In this document: positions 1-10,382 of the stretch, piece after piece
Layout: every line of letters starts with the position of its first letter
Position numbering within the stretch: the first letter of the stretch is position 1
Assembly: GCA_964036045.1 (NCBI GenBank)
Contig: OZ038381.1
Span: 160,274,283 to 160,338,282 of the forward strand
Direction of reading: 5' to 3'
Source of the DNA: Eutreptiella sp. 'Long Island Sound 2002'
Taxonomy: Eukaryota; Euglenozoa; Euglenophyceae; Eutreptiales; Eutreptiaceae
Length of the DNA: 64,000 bases
Translations under genes and position numbers: made by a program
Notes under the pieces: generated by a model
Database searches by the model: none
Seen by the model: the letters and a program-made list of their open reading frames with translations, nothing else
Told to the model about the DNA's origin: nothing

Positions 1-330
1 ATACAAACAAGTGAAATGAGCCCATTTTGAGCCCATTGCAAGCCATTTTGGCCCTCCAAAGTGACAAAATGCCTTGAAAAAGTGTTGTTTTGGGACAAAA
101 AATGGGTCTGAAGTGAGTCAAAAAATGTGTTTTTCCAAAAATGATCCTAAACCATTTTGGATGCGAAAACCAAGTGAGGTGAGCCCTTTTTGAGCCCATT
201 GCAAGCCAGTTTGGCGACTCCAAAGTCACAATATGCCTTGAAAATGGGTTGTTTTGGGACCAAAAATCAATCAAAAATGGATCAAAAATGTGTTTTTCCA
301 AAGATACTTCGGACTATCTGGGGTGCACAA
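1..330. repeat. 162-bp satellite, first block
   Basis: Units recur at a spacing of 162-163 bases and carry the landmarks CAAGTGAAATGAGCCCATTT, AAGCCATTTTGGCC, GCCTTGAAAATGGG and TTCCAAAAATGATCC. The block continues off the left edge of the window, so the array may be larger. The same unit forms the array at 1480-2400 and fragments at 5750-5900 and 6955-7060. Confidence 0.85.
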
Positions 331-368
331 ACAAGTGGAATGAGCCCATGTTGAGCAATTTTGGCTCC

Positions 369-462
369 TGTGAAGGCCGAAAGGGCCTTGAAAATGGGCC
401 AATTTGGGACCACAACTGTGAAGGCCGAAAGGGCCTTGAAAATGGGCCAATTTGGGACCACA
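369..462. repeat. 47-bp tandem duplication
   Basis: Two adjacent, essentially identical 47-base copies begin CTGTGAAGGCCGAAAGGGCC and end in GGGACCACAA. Each contains the palindrome-like GGCCGAAAGGGCC. A single diverged copy lies near 2340-2385. This is local duplication within the satellite domain. Confidence 0.85.
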
Positions 463-631
463 AATGGCTCAAAAACGGGTCAAAACCATGGTTCTCCAAA
501 AATGATCCCGGTCCAGTTGTGGTGCCCAATCGGATGAATACAAGTCATTTTGAACCCCTCTTGAGCCGTGCTCATCCACTTTCCCTTACGAACTTCATTT
601 GTTGTTCAAACCTCCTAGATGATGTTCCTTG

Positions 632-1470
632 CCCCACCAGCTCGGTCCCAATATTCAATCCTGGTTTGGGCTAGGGTCACCGAGCTGGTGGAACAGTCTT
701 GGTTTTATAACCCTTTTTAGTGTCTAGGGTGGACCCACTAGGTTCAGCAAGCAAGCTGCAACCAAGCAAGCAGGCAAGCAGCAAGCAGCACGCACGCGCG
801 AAATGGGGAAAAATCACAGCTCCAGCATGGTGCTTCAGATTCGGCCAAAAATTTGGTGGATGCTACCTATGGGTGTGAGGGACAACCACACAAAGTATGA
901 GCCAGAAACTGAACGGTGGCGGCCAGGAACGGGCGTTGCAAGTGCCGGACCTCCATTTTAAAATCTGCAATTTAGGGCCAAAATCAGCCTTTTGTTTTTT
1001 TTTTGCCTAAAACCACCCCGGAACCTGCTAAAACGGCAAAATGAAAAGAAATAGTGGCAACTCTACACATGCAGCTCGACTTCCTTGTGCCAAAGGGCCC
1101 TCTAAATCCACAATTTGCCCGCGAACCGCCCCCAAAAGGCACCCAAAAGTCCCGGATTTTGTGCACATTGGCCGCCGACAGCCCCAAACCAAAAACAGAC
1201 CATATCTTGGGCGATGTGGCTCAAAACGCGGTTTCGAGCGCACCTAATCCACCAGCAACCACCCACTTTTGGTGGTTTCCACCCCTCAAAATTGCCCAAA
1301 CCGACGCCTAGACCCCCGTACCTAGGCCCAGTGGGCTGTAGCAAGCCGCAAGAGGTAGCCCAAAGAGGTGGGTGCCCAAATGGGTCAACAAGGTCCACTG
1401 GGTACAAAAAAAAGACTTTTGTCAAAAATGATCTTGGATCACATGGAATGCCCAAACAAGTGTTTTGGGC
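632..1470 (+). repeat. Composite dispersed element, copy 1 (with hairpin)
   Basis: In order this holds a hairpin (CCACCAGCTCGGT ... ACCGAGCTGGTGG, arms near 636-648 and 682-694), the line TTTTATAACCCTTTTTAGTG, an AAGCAGCAAGCA-rich stretch, and a core with ATTCGGCCAAAAATTTGGTG and GATGCTACCTATGGGTGTGA. The core from about 720 to 1560 is nearly identical to 5020-5890. Shorter or more diverged copies lie at 3489-3840 and 8500-8760. Short open frames exist on both strands but differ between copies and look non-coding. I do not recognise the element; it could be a non-autonomous transposon. Confidence 0.7.
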
Positions 1471-1479
1471 GCGTTTTTG

Positions 1480-2400
1480 AGCTCGTGGTGGCCCGTTGTG
1501 GCCCTCCTAAAATCCCAAAATGACTTGAAAATGGGCCATTTGGGGACAAAAAATGGGTGAAAATAGGGTCAAAAATGGGGGTTTCCAAAAATGATCCTAC
1601 ACCATTCGGGGTGCCAAAAAAAAAGTGAAATGAGACCATTTTGAGCGCAGTGCAAGCCATTTTGGCCCCTCCAAAGTCACAAAATGCCTTGAAAATGGGC
1701 TGTTTTGGGACAAAAAAATGGGTCAAAAATGGGCAAAAATGGGTCAAAAATGGGTCAAAAATGGGTTTTTCCAAAAATGATCCTAAAACTTTTGGGGTGC
1801 CAAAACAAGTGAAATGAGACCATTTTGAGCCCATTGCAAGCCATTTTGGCCCCTCCAAAGTGACAAAATGCCTTGAAAATGGGCTGTTTTGGATCAAAAA
1901 ATGGGTCAAAAAAGGGTCAAAAATGTGTTTTTCCAAAAATGATCGTGAAACATTTGGGGTGCCAAAACAAGTGAAATGAGCCCATTTTGAGCCCATTGCA
2001 AGCCATTTTGGCCACTCCACATTCACAAAATGCCTTGAAAATGGGCTGTTTTGGGACAAAAAATGGGTCAAAAATGGGTCAAAAATGGGCATTTCCAAAA
2101 ATGATCCTAGACCATTTGGGGTGCACAAACAAGTGAAATGAGCCCATTTTGAGCCCATTGCAAGCCATTTTGGCCACTCCATGGTCATAAAATGCCTTGA
2201 AAATAGGCTGCTTTTGGGACCAAAACTTAGTCAAAAATGGATCAAAATGTTTTTTTTCAAAGATACTTTTGGACTATCTGGGGTGCACAAACAAGTGGAA
2301 TGAGTCTATTTTGAGCCCATGTTGAGCAATTTAGGCCCCTGTGAAGGCCGAAAGGGCCTTGGCAATGGGCCACTTTGGGCTCACAAATGGCTCAAAACCG
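1480..2400. repeat. 162-bp satellite, main array
   Basis: About five to six head-to-tail units are visible; TTCCAAAAATGATC falls near 1583, 1769, 1932 and 2094, giving spacings of 186, 163 and 162. The 186 interval reflects an extra ATGGGTCAAAA expansion. Because 162 is a multiple of three, the minus strand stays open for about 250 codons (2188-1439) as a 54-residue peptide repeat. I read that as a by-product of the repeat, not as a gene. Confidence 0.85.
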
Positions 2401-2632
2401 GGTCAAAGGGGGCGGGGCGTTTTCGCACAGCGCGCACAGCGCCGGTTATTACGGTGTTTACCCCGGTAACAACCCTGAAAACTTGCCACCTCTAGAAGCA
2501 TGCATGAGCAATTCAAAAGTCCGAAATTCAAACGTGTCGTGTTCTCAGAATTATCCAATGTCCAAAACAATGCAATGTAGACAATAAAATTGTCTTGCGG
2601 GTGTTAAAGCACACCTGAAAATATATTAGGGG

Positions 2633-3007
2633 CTACTCGGGAACATCAATATCGCAAGTATGTTCATCCATGCAACCTCTACACAAGTAAAGGTCACACG
2701 TGGAGCATTCCGATGTGTCCCTTTTGCCACAAACTTGGCAAAGGAAAGTATCCTCCTCTTCCTCATCAACCTCAGGGGCATCTTCCTCTGTCCAAATGGA
2801 AGAAGGAATGTGCTCCCATGGGCCATAAGGTTGATACCTTTTCTGCCTTCGCAACATGAATTGTGAAAAGTGCAAAAGTATGCGTGTGTTGGCATGCAAC
2901 TCTTGATGGGACCCCAGCCAAATGTCACGCACCACTCTCCAAGACCAAAGGTGGGCAAACAAGTGTTCCACCCGTGCCCTATAATACCCATGCACAAACC
3001 CCACCAC
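2633..3007 (-). pseudogene. PIF/Harbinger-like transposase, C-terminal relic with Cys-rich tail
   Basis: The frame reads HGYYRARVEHLFAHLWSW, then ELHANTRILLHFSQFMLRRQ and RYQPYGPW. This is the pattern of the end of a DDE transposase of the IS5/PIF-Harbinger type (R..vE..F..L..W followed by a helix). An acidic linker follows, then a Cys/His cluster (CQVCGKRDTSECSTCDLYLC, then CMDEHTC) that could bind zinc; the frame ends at a stop after DIDVPE. The catalytic DDE part upstream is not visible, so it is a fragment. A related fragment at 63098-63415 shares about 60% of residues over some 60 positions by eye. Family assignment is from motif memory. Confidence 0.55.
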
Positions 3008-3488
3008 TAAGGCAGGAACTCACATCCCATTGGAGCGAGTGTAGAACACCCTATCTCCAACATTAAAGTCCATGGTGAATGCAATAGAGGGTCTGAGAAA
3101 TGAGAGCAAAAGATGATGCCCCGCAGCAGATACCCTGAGAATGTATCACCATATACCGGCCTCAGGGTGCCCATTTGCAAGGGTACATACACGCAAGAAG
3201 GGGGAGGGTTGATGCTACAAGGACACACAATGGCAACAGTACCCTGCGGCAATCCTACACCCAAAAAACTGCCTACCGGTGGTGGGGAATGGCCTACTTT
3301 TCGCACAGCGCGTGCACAGCGCACGGTACACCCCCAAAGCCACGGTTTTCCAAACATGATCCCAGTCGAGTTGTGGTGCCCAAATGAATGAATGCAGCCC
3401 ATTTTGAGTCCCATTTGAGCCGCTCTCGTCCACATTCCAGTGTGTACCTCATTTGTCGTTGAAGTCTCCTAGACAATGTTCCTTCCCC

Positions 3489-3840
3489 CACCAGCTCGGT
3501 CCCAATATCCAATCGTGGTTAGGGCTAGGGTCACCGAGCTGGTGGAACCAGTCTTGGTTTTATAACCCTTTTTAGTGTCTAGGGTGGACATAAGAGGTTT
3601 GGCAAGCAGCAAGCAGCAAGCAAGCAGCAAGCACGCGCAAATGAGGAAAAATCTAAGGTTCATCGTGGTGCTTCGGATTCGGCCAAAATTTTGGTGGATG
3701 CTACCTATGGGTGTGAGGGACAACCACACAAAGTATGAGCCAGAAACTCACCGGTGGCAGTCGGGAACGGGTGTCACACGTGGTGGGCCTTCGTTGCAAA
3801 ATCTGTGGGAAATGGCCAAAAATTGGCAGTTTTGGGGCAG
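3489..3840 (+). repeat. Composite dispersed element, copy 2 (with hairpin)
   Basis: The hairpin arms CCACCAGCTCGGT and ACCGAGCTGGTGG are identical to copy 1, although the loop differs by several substitutions. The TTTTATAACCCTTTTTAGTG line, the AAGCAGCAAGCA stretch and the ATTCGGCCAAAATTTTGGTG core follow in the same order. The element is preceded, as in copy 1, by a satellite-derived tail (CCAGTCGAGTTGTGGTGCCC). Confidence 0.7.
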
Positions 3841-4379
3841 CTTGGGTGCCTAGGATGTCCATGGAGAGGTCCAATTGCATTGCACCCAGCAGGGATGATG
3901 AAGAAACACTTTTGATCCCTGTTCAGTGTGTTTTGCACATGACTGGTTGCCCTAATGACCCCCTTTTGGGCCTAAAAGACCACACAATGACACTTGAAAA
4001 GCACCTTTTTTGCATACCTATTTAAGTTCCACCTTTCGGATCTGTGTTTGATGGCCATGGATCGCGATGGGCACCCTTGTGGTGATAAACAATGATGAAG
4101 AGGATCAATTGCAAGCTATTTGTGTGCCGTCGACACCCTTCATTGCCCCATTTTGGCACCGGGGAGTGATGGAGGCACAATGCGCGTGCTAGGGTAGGGC
4201 TACGGGGTCACCCGAGGGTCCAAAAATGGTCAGGACTTATTTTTTCCAAAATTGTTCCTCGATCTTTTGGGGTGTTCAAACAAGTGGTTTAAGGCTATTT
4301 TGAGTTGTATTTGACCCATATTAGCCCATGCAAATTCCCAAAAAGCCTTCGCGATTCTATCATCGTTTGTTGACTAGTT

Positions 4380-4590
4380 TGTAATGGTACTGTTTCAACC
4401 CCCCCCTTTTGGCTACCTCTCTTTGTGTTGGCAAGTGGCTTTCGCTTCACCACGAACCCATCAATGTCGGCTTAATAGTCTGTAATGATACTATTTTTAG
4501 TGCCCCCCCCCCCCCCCCCCCCCTTCCTCCCTTTTTGACTATCTCTTTTTGTGTTGGCAAGTGGCTTTCGCTTCACCGCCATAATTGCTA
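4380..4590. repeat. Two-copy tandem repeat with a 21-C run
   Basis: Two copies of about 105 bases share GTGTTGGCAAGTGGCTTTCG and CTTCACC. Each has a C tract at the same place: eight C in the first copy and 21 C at 4503-4523 in the second. This shows directly that the C tract grew within the repeat. Confidence 0.75.
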
Positions 4591-4936
4591 CACTCCTGTG
4601 CGTAAACCATGTACCATTGTTCATCCACTGCAAACCGTTGCTTGCTTCAAGGCTTGTCCCTAGCATTCGGTGCATCCAAGCAAACCCGCGCAGACCATGA
4701 AGGGCGCTTTGTGCAGGGAGTCCCATAAGGACAGTCACAGTTTTTGTTTACAACCGGAAAACTGAGTTGTACATTGGATACCGCTTTTCTCTCTTGCATG
4801 CCCACTCTGCAATAAGGGTATGAAGGGGTAGGGTATTGTGGGATAGGTAACCCATGCGGTAACACTTCACCACATTTGAAGACAACAATTGTCTTATGGT
4901 CTCAAGGCAAAGCAAAGTGCCCAAGCAAAGTGCCTT

Positions 4937-5900
4937 CCCCACAAGCTCGGTCCAAATATTCAGGGTTACGGTTAGGGTCATTCAGCTAGTGGAACCAATG
5001 TTGGTTTCATAACCCTTTTTAGTGTCTAGGGTGGACCTAGGAGGTTTGGCGAGCAAACAAGCTGCAACCAAGCAAGCAGGCAAGCAGCAAGCAGGCACGC
5101 GTGAAATGCGGAAAAATCACAGCTCCAGCATGGTGCTTCAGATTCGGCCAAAAATTTGGTGGATGCTACCTATGGGTGTGAGGGACAACCACACAAAGTA
5201 TGAGCCAGAAACTGAACGGTGGCGGCCACGAACGGGCGTTGCAAGTGCCGGACCTCCATTTTAAAATCTGCAATTTAGGGCCAAAATCAGCCTTTTTTTT
5301 TGCCTAAAACAACCCCGGAACCTGCTAAAACGGCAAAATGAAAAGAAATAGTGGCAACTCTACACATGCAGCTCGACTTCCTTGTGCCAAAGGGCCCTCT
5401 AAATCCACAATTTGCCCGTGAACCGCCCCCAAAAGGCACCCAAACGCCCCGGAATTTCTGCACATTGGCCGCCGATAGCCCCAAACCAAAAACAGACCAT
5501 ATCTTGGGCGATGTGGCTCAAAACGCGGTTTCGAGCGCACCTAATCCACCAGCAACCACCCACTTTTGGTGGTTTCCACCCCTCAAAATTGCCCTAACCG
5601 ACGCCTAGACCCCCGTACCTAGGCCCAGTGGGCTGTAGCAAGCTGCAAGAGGTAGCCCAAAGAGGTGGGTGCCCAAATGGGTCAACAAGGTCCACTGGGT
5701 GCAGAAAAAAAGAAAATTTTTAAAAATGATCTTGGACCACATGGAATGCCAAAACAAGTGTTTTGGGCACGTTTTGAGTTCTTTGTGGCCCGTTGTGGCC
5801 CTCCTAAAATCCCAAAATGCCTTGAAAATGGGCTGTTTTGGGACAAAAAATGGGTCAAAAATGGGTGAAAAATGTGTTTTTCCAAAAAATGATCCTAAGG
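4937..5900 (+). repeat. Composite dispersed element, copy 3
   Basis: This is the second long copy, nearly base-for-base like 700-1560 and ending in one 162-bp satellite unit. Its hairpin is decayed: the left arm is CAAGCTCGGT and the right arm TCAGCTAGTGG, so the stem is broken here. The rest, including the CTAGGGTGGACCTA junction and the core, is well kept. Small open frames on either strand are copies of those in copy 1 and are not called as genes. Confidence 0.7.
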
Positions 5901-5984
5901 GGGAGTGTTTGCCAGGCGCGCTTCTTTTCTATTAACTATCCCGACTTTAGCCCCAGATTTACCCTTTCATGGATAAGCCCCCCG

Positions 5985-6330
5985 AGTAGATTCTGCATTC
6001 TCGGGGATCCCCAAACAAAGGGGGACAAAATCAGAATTGGCTACCTCACCCCTGCCTTCTCGGGGGCCCAGACGAGGGCGGAAGTGCTAAATTCTCAGGG
6101 ATCCCCAAACAAAGGGGGACAAAATCAGAATTGGCTACCTCACCCATGCCTTCTCGGGGGCCCAAAAGAGGGCGGAAGTGCTAAATTCTCCGGGTTCCCC
6201 AAACAAAGGGGGACAAAATCAGAATTGGCTACCTCAACCCTGCCTTCTTGAGGGCCAAAAAGAGGGCTGGTATGCTGTGTCACCCCTACAGTCTTGGGGG
6301 TCCCCAACAAAGGGGACAAAATCAGATCTC
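5985..6330 (+). repeat. About 90-bp tandem repeat (TGCCTTCTCGGGGGCCC family)
   Basis: Three to four units read GGATCCCCAAACAAAGGGGG, ACAAAATCAGAATTGGCTAC, then CCTGCCTTCTCGGGGGCCC. The same word set builds the satellite at 21.8-26.2 kb and short blocks at 6880-6950, 29820-30010, 33430-33510, 44870-45020 (opposite strand), 52420-52450 and 63420-63625, so it is one widely scattered family. Confidence 0.8.
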
Positions 6331-6440
6331 AAAACCTATGCTAGGGGCAACAATGATGCCCCTAGTATCTCAAAGTATGGGTCTCTAGTACGGGTAGACA
6401 CCCAAATAGCAGCACTGCGCTAAGTGCGCCACCGGCGCGC
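6318..6440. repeat. Dispersed 100-bp repeat with 8-bp-arm hairpin
   Basis: The sequence contains CTAGGGGC, the loop AACAATGAT, and GCCCCTAG, a perfect inverted repeat. A second copy at 18897-19030 keeps the loop and right arm and has one change in the left arm. Both are followed by a GCGC-rich stretch of the form CACTGCGCTAAG.GCGCC, words of which recur near 2425, 3300, 5915, 51875, 56965 and 57260. Confidence 0.6.
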
Positions 6441-7123
6441 GCCCGGCGCGCTACTATTCCATTAACTATCCCGACTTCAGCCCCAGATTTACCTTCTCAT
6501 GGAGAAGCCCCCCAAGTAGGCCACGTTGGACTGCACACCTTCCCTACAAAGCAATTGCATAATAAGGCAATAGCTGTGAATTCAACAACTCCAAATGTCA
6601 TTTGCATTGTACTCAACAAACAACATTGGTCCCACAAGCGTGTCCCGGTTTCCCCAATAGCACCAGAAGGTTGAACGAAGTCGAATTGCGCTCGAGACTT
6701 TTGACGGCGATCGGATACCACATATGCTTGTTACCAGCATTATGGCCAGCGGTGATTTGACGGTAGTTTGCCTTTACCTTTCCCATAGATTTCGCTATGG
6801 TAATGAGTCCCCAAGCCCAAGCGGTTTGAACGGCGTTTCTGCCTCTTGTCGCAAGAACAAAGCGCAAGCTCAGCATTGGCTACATCACCCCTGCCTTCTC
6901 GGTGGCCCAAAATTGAGCGGAATGGCTACATCACCCCTGCCTTCTCGGGAACCATGGTTTTCCAAAAATGATCCTAGTCCAGTTGTGGTGCCCAAATGGA
7001 TGAATACAGCTCATTTTGAGCCCCTTATGAGCCGCTCATCCATTTTCTAGTGCGTACCGCATTTGTCGTTGAAGTCTCCTTGATTGTTCCTTCCCCCACC
7101 AGCTCGGTCCCAATATTCAATCC

Positions 7124-7205
7124 TGGTTAGGGTTAGGTTTAGGGCTATGGGTGGGGGTAGGTGTAGAGGGTTGGGGTGGGTGTTAGGGTCAGGGTTGGGT
7201 TTAAG
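7124..7205 (+). repeat. Degenerate telomere-like G-rich stretch
   Basis: GGTTAGGGTTAGGTTTAGGG is followed by further GGGTNGG words. TTAGGG and TTTAGGG are eukaryotic telomere repeats, so this could be an interstitial remnant. It is short and impure, and the same locus in other element copies reads only GGTTAGGGCTAGGG, so chance is also possible. Confidence 0.35.
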
Positions 7206-7471
7206 GATAATGTGCAAAATGGACAAAATCTTCCTTTAGGCGCCTTTGGTGCCCATGGAGCGTCACGTGCCTTTGGCGCCCATTGATCCCTAAGGGCTGC
7301 ACCTTTGGCAATTAACTGTTGGCCGGAGGCCCCTTGGGAGGGGTGGGGGGGTAGTTGGCTTCCTAGGACCCGTGGAGACGAACCCCCTGAGGGGCACACA
7401 AGGGTGCAGAAAACCCACCATGTGACAATGATCTGTTTTCTTTGGAACTAGCTAGTGACAACCCCCTGCTA

Positions 7472-7513
7472 GGGGGGGGGGTTGGATGGGGGGGGGGGGG
7501 CAGGGGGGGGGGG
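7472..7513 (+). repeat. Cluster of G runs (10, 13 and 11 bases)
   Basis: Three G runs lie within 42 bases, separated by GTTGGAT-like and CA spacers. As single-stranded DNA or RNA this could form a G-quadruplex. No reading frame crosses it convincingly. Confidence 0.8.
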
Positions 7514-7599
7514 TATTTTTGGCGCCCCTCCATAGGCTCTTTTTCTGTTTCGCCTAATGTGCCCCAATATCCTTCATCCATGCTAGTTGCTTCAGTGCG

Positions 7600-9400
7600 T
7601 TCCTTGCCTATGCATGTCACCAGGCCATTGCCAACAATGCTGCCTTTTCCCGTTCCTGTGCGGCCACCTGTCGCAGCTCTGTACCATTTGTGTGGTGCGT
7701 TTTAGTCTCGGGTGCGCTGTATGCATGGCTGTCCATTGCTGCTTGTACTCTGCCCACCGCACTGCCTGCAACTTAATTCTGTACTGCAACAATGACTCCA
7801 TCGCTTTGTATGCCTTCAGCAGTCCTGCTCCAACTCACCTTTGTAGAATTTCAAAACCCATTGCCTAGATGCCATCAATACAACCAAGACCTGTATGTCT
7901 GATTGCCTCGGATGGGTTTTGGAGGCTGTGCATGATGCCCCATGCACCTTTGTGTCGCCTCGTTGAACTTGATGGACATCTTGATCTATTGATCATCCTT
8001 CAGACGTGAGGCATGGGTGTATGTCGATCCAGCGTCCGGTATCCCAGGAATTAGACAACACCCAGAAGATGAGTAGAAAAAACAAGTCTGCCCAGAGCCC
8101 TTAGACTTCTGGCAACACATTGGCACCACATCACAAAAGAGCATGGCATGCAACACTTTGCTCCTCAGAGTTATGCAGTGCAACAGAAAGGGCACAAAAT
8201 ATGGCAAGTGATTCCATGTACCTGAAGTTTTCCATGTTCAAGTGGCGTCTTAAAATTCCAGAGCATACCAGGGGTTAGCAACAACATCAGATAAGAACAC
8301 AGGGCATTGCAGGGATGGGCGGTGTAAATTTTGGACACTTTGTTGGCGCCACAAAGTCTAGTGCACTGGGCTTCATCTGGGAAATGGGCACAGGTTCCAT
8401 CGATGGGGACAAATGCAACATTGGGGACGTATGGTAGAATAGGGTCATTGAGCGGGTGTAGACGGTAAGGTCATATAACCATGTTCAGGATTGGGTTGCC
8501 CATTTTCTTCTGAGCGTTTCCTGTTTTGGCAGCAAGCAGCAAGCAGCAGAAGCATGCACGAGATGGGGAAAAATCAAAACTCTGCCCTGGTGGTTCAGCC
8601 CATCCAAAATTTGGTGGACGGTGCCTTGTCATATGCAGGTGAATCCCACAAGTTTGGAGCAGAAAATTCAACAGTAGCAGTCGGTTACGGGTGCGGCAAA
8701 TTCAGATGGCGGTTTCATAGATGTCAAAAATGGCGAAAAATCACCGTTTGACTACTTTGGGTGAGTAGGCCCTGTGTGGTGGGTCTCATATCTGATGAAG
8801 CCAACCCACCCGATGACAAAACACTTGTCTCCTGTTAGACCTGATTTAGCACCTTTGGTGACCGCATTGCGCCAAAAAATGGCTCTAAAATGCCCTCGAA
8901 GATCACCAGCTTTTCAGTGCTTTACTGCTTTTGGCCGCTTTGAACACCATGTATTCTCGAACCCTCATGGTGATGAATGATGATGAACCACCATGGTAGA
9001 AGGCATAATGGAGACACCCCGTGCGCAAGTGGTGGTGGTGCAATGTGCACGCGCCAGGGTAGGGATACCAGGGGGGCGGGGTGGGGGGGGGGGGGGGTCA
9101 CTGGGAGGTTGACCAATGGTCAAAAATGATGTTTTTCCAGAAGATAATTTGGGACCATCCAGGATTGTACAAAGTGTATTCTTGCCCTGTGGACACGTCT
9201 TTTTTTGGTTGTGTGCGTCTGGCAAACCTCTAAAACGCCCTCAAAATGCCCCTTTGGAAACCAAAAAAGGGTCAAAAGAAGGTGTAAAACATCTTTTTCC
9301 AAAACTGCTCAAAAAGCATCAAGGACTCCAAAAACATGTGCTTTAGTCATAGCAATCTGATTTTAACGCCCTTTCTCTCCATTAGTGCCGAGACATTGTC
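7600..9400. other. No gene recognised; diverged element copy at 8500-8760
   Basis: Open frames are short and show no recognisable domain. 8500-8760 is the fourth, most diverged copy of the composite element (AGCAAGCAGCAAGCAGCAGAAG, then CCATCCAAAATTTGGTGGAC). A G15 run lies at 9083-9097. Confidence 0.5.
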
Positions 9401-9409
9401 AGAAAACAC

Positions 9410-9890
9410 ACTATGGTAGGAGTGTGCAGAGTAAATCGTGTGCAGAGTGCAGAGGGCGGAGGGCGGTGGGTACAAATTGCAAAGTGCAAAGTGCGCAGCT
9501 TCCAGTGTGCAGCGCCCACTTGCAGACTTCGCACAGTTTGCAACGGGTGTAGTGTACAGTGTGCGGAGTGCAAAATGCTAATGTGTCGGGTGTACAGTGT
9601 GCAGTGTGCTAAGTGTGCAATTTGCAATGAGAAGTACAGTGTGCAGTGTATGCAGCACGCAAAGTGCGGAGTGCGCATTGCAGAGTATGCAATGCGCGAT
9701 GGGCAGTGTGCAGAGCGCGTGGTTTGCAGCGCATTGAGTGTTCTGTGCGCCGTGTAGTGGAAAAAGCATACAATGCACAATGTGCCAAGGGCGTTGTGTG
9801 CAGTGTGCTGGATGCATGCTGGGGCAGTGTGCATTGTGCAAAGTGCCCAGTGCGCAAGAGTGCAGAGTATGTGGTGCATACTGTGCAATA
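9410..9890 (+). repeat. GTGCAG/GTGTGC microsatellite, about 480 bp
   Basis: The stretch is built of imperfect 7-8 base words such as AGTGTGC, AGTGCAA and GTGCAGA, alternating purine and pyrimidine. It produces long cysteine-rich open frames on both strands (CRVYSVQC-like, HCTLYTR-like), which are artefacts of the repeat. Confidence 0.9.
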
Positions 9891-10085
9891 TTCCCTTCCC
9901 CATCGGCTTGGTCTCAATACTCCATCCTGATTAGGGTACATGGTTGGGACTATGTCAACTCACAATTCCAAAAAACAAGGCGCAGGTACATCTGCATCAC
10001 ATCAGCCCATGTGGGCAATGCATTTGCTGGTGTGGATGATGGTTCCTCAGTGGCTGGCAGTGGCTCACCAGAACTAATGTGGTTA

Positions 10086-10382
10086 TCATAATCCATGCCT
10101 GAAAACATTGAGATGATTCAAGCAGCAGCACAATTGAACACTCGGCAAACCATTGGCCAGCCCCCAAGCACTGCGATATTTGTGCAGCTTCTTACTGTAC
10201 ATCAGCAGAGGATTTCCAAAATTTTCAGGGTCTTCAAAAAGGCTACAGATGGCCTCCGCCCAGGTTGCATTATTGAGTGCACTTCTTCGGCGAGGGCTAT
10301 GGGTCAGGAAAAAAGGATCATTTTGTCTTCTAAAGAGGGGTCGCATTGGGCACAAATCGCCGTCGACCCTTTGTGACTTCAT
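10086..10382 (-). CDS. Unrecognised open frame, 98 codons
   Basis: The minus-strand frame contains NNATWAEAICSLFEDPENFG and NPLLMYSKKLHKYR, which look like a folded protein rather than a repeat by-product. The plus strand is also open over the same bases and also looks protein-like, so the coding strand is not settled. No domain is recognised. It may be an exon or a transposon fragment. Confidence 0.25.
   Translation of the reverse strand: MKSQRVDGDLCPMRPLFRRQNDPFFLTHSPRRRSALNNATWAEAICSLFEDPENFGNPLLMYSKKLHKYRSAWGLANGLPSVQLCCCLNHLNVFRHGL

Noticed and set aside
9382-9941. Overlapping Cys/His-rich frames on both strands
   Set aside because: They arise from the GTGCAG microsatellite, with similar peptides in all frames.
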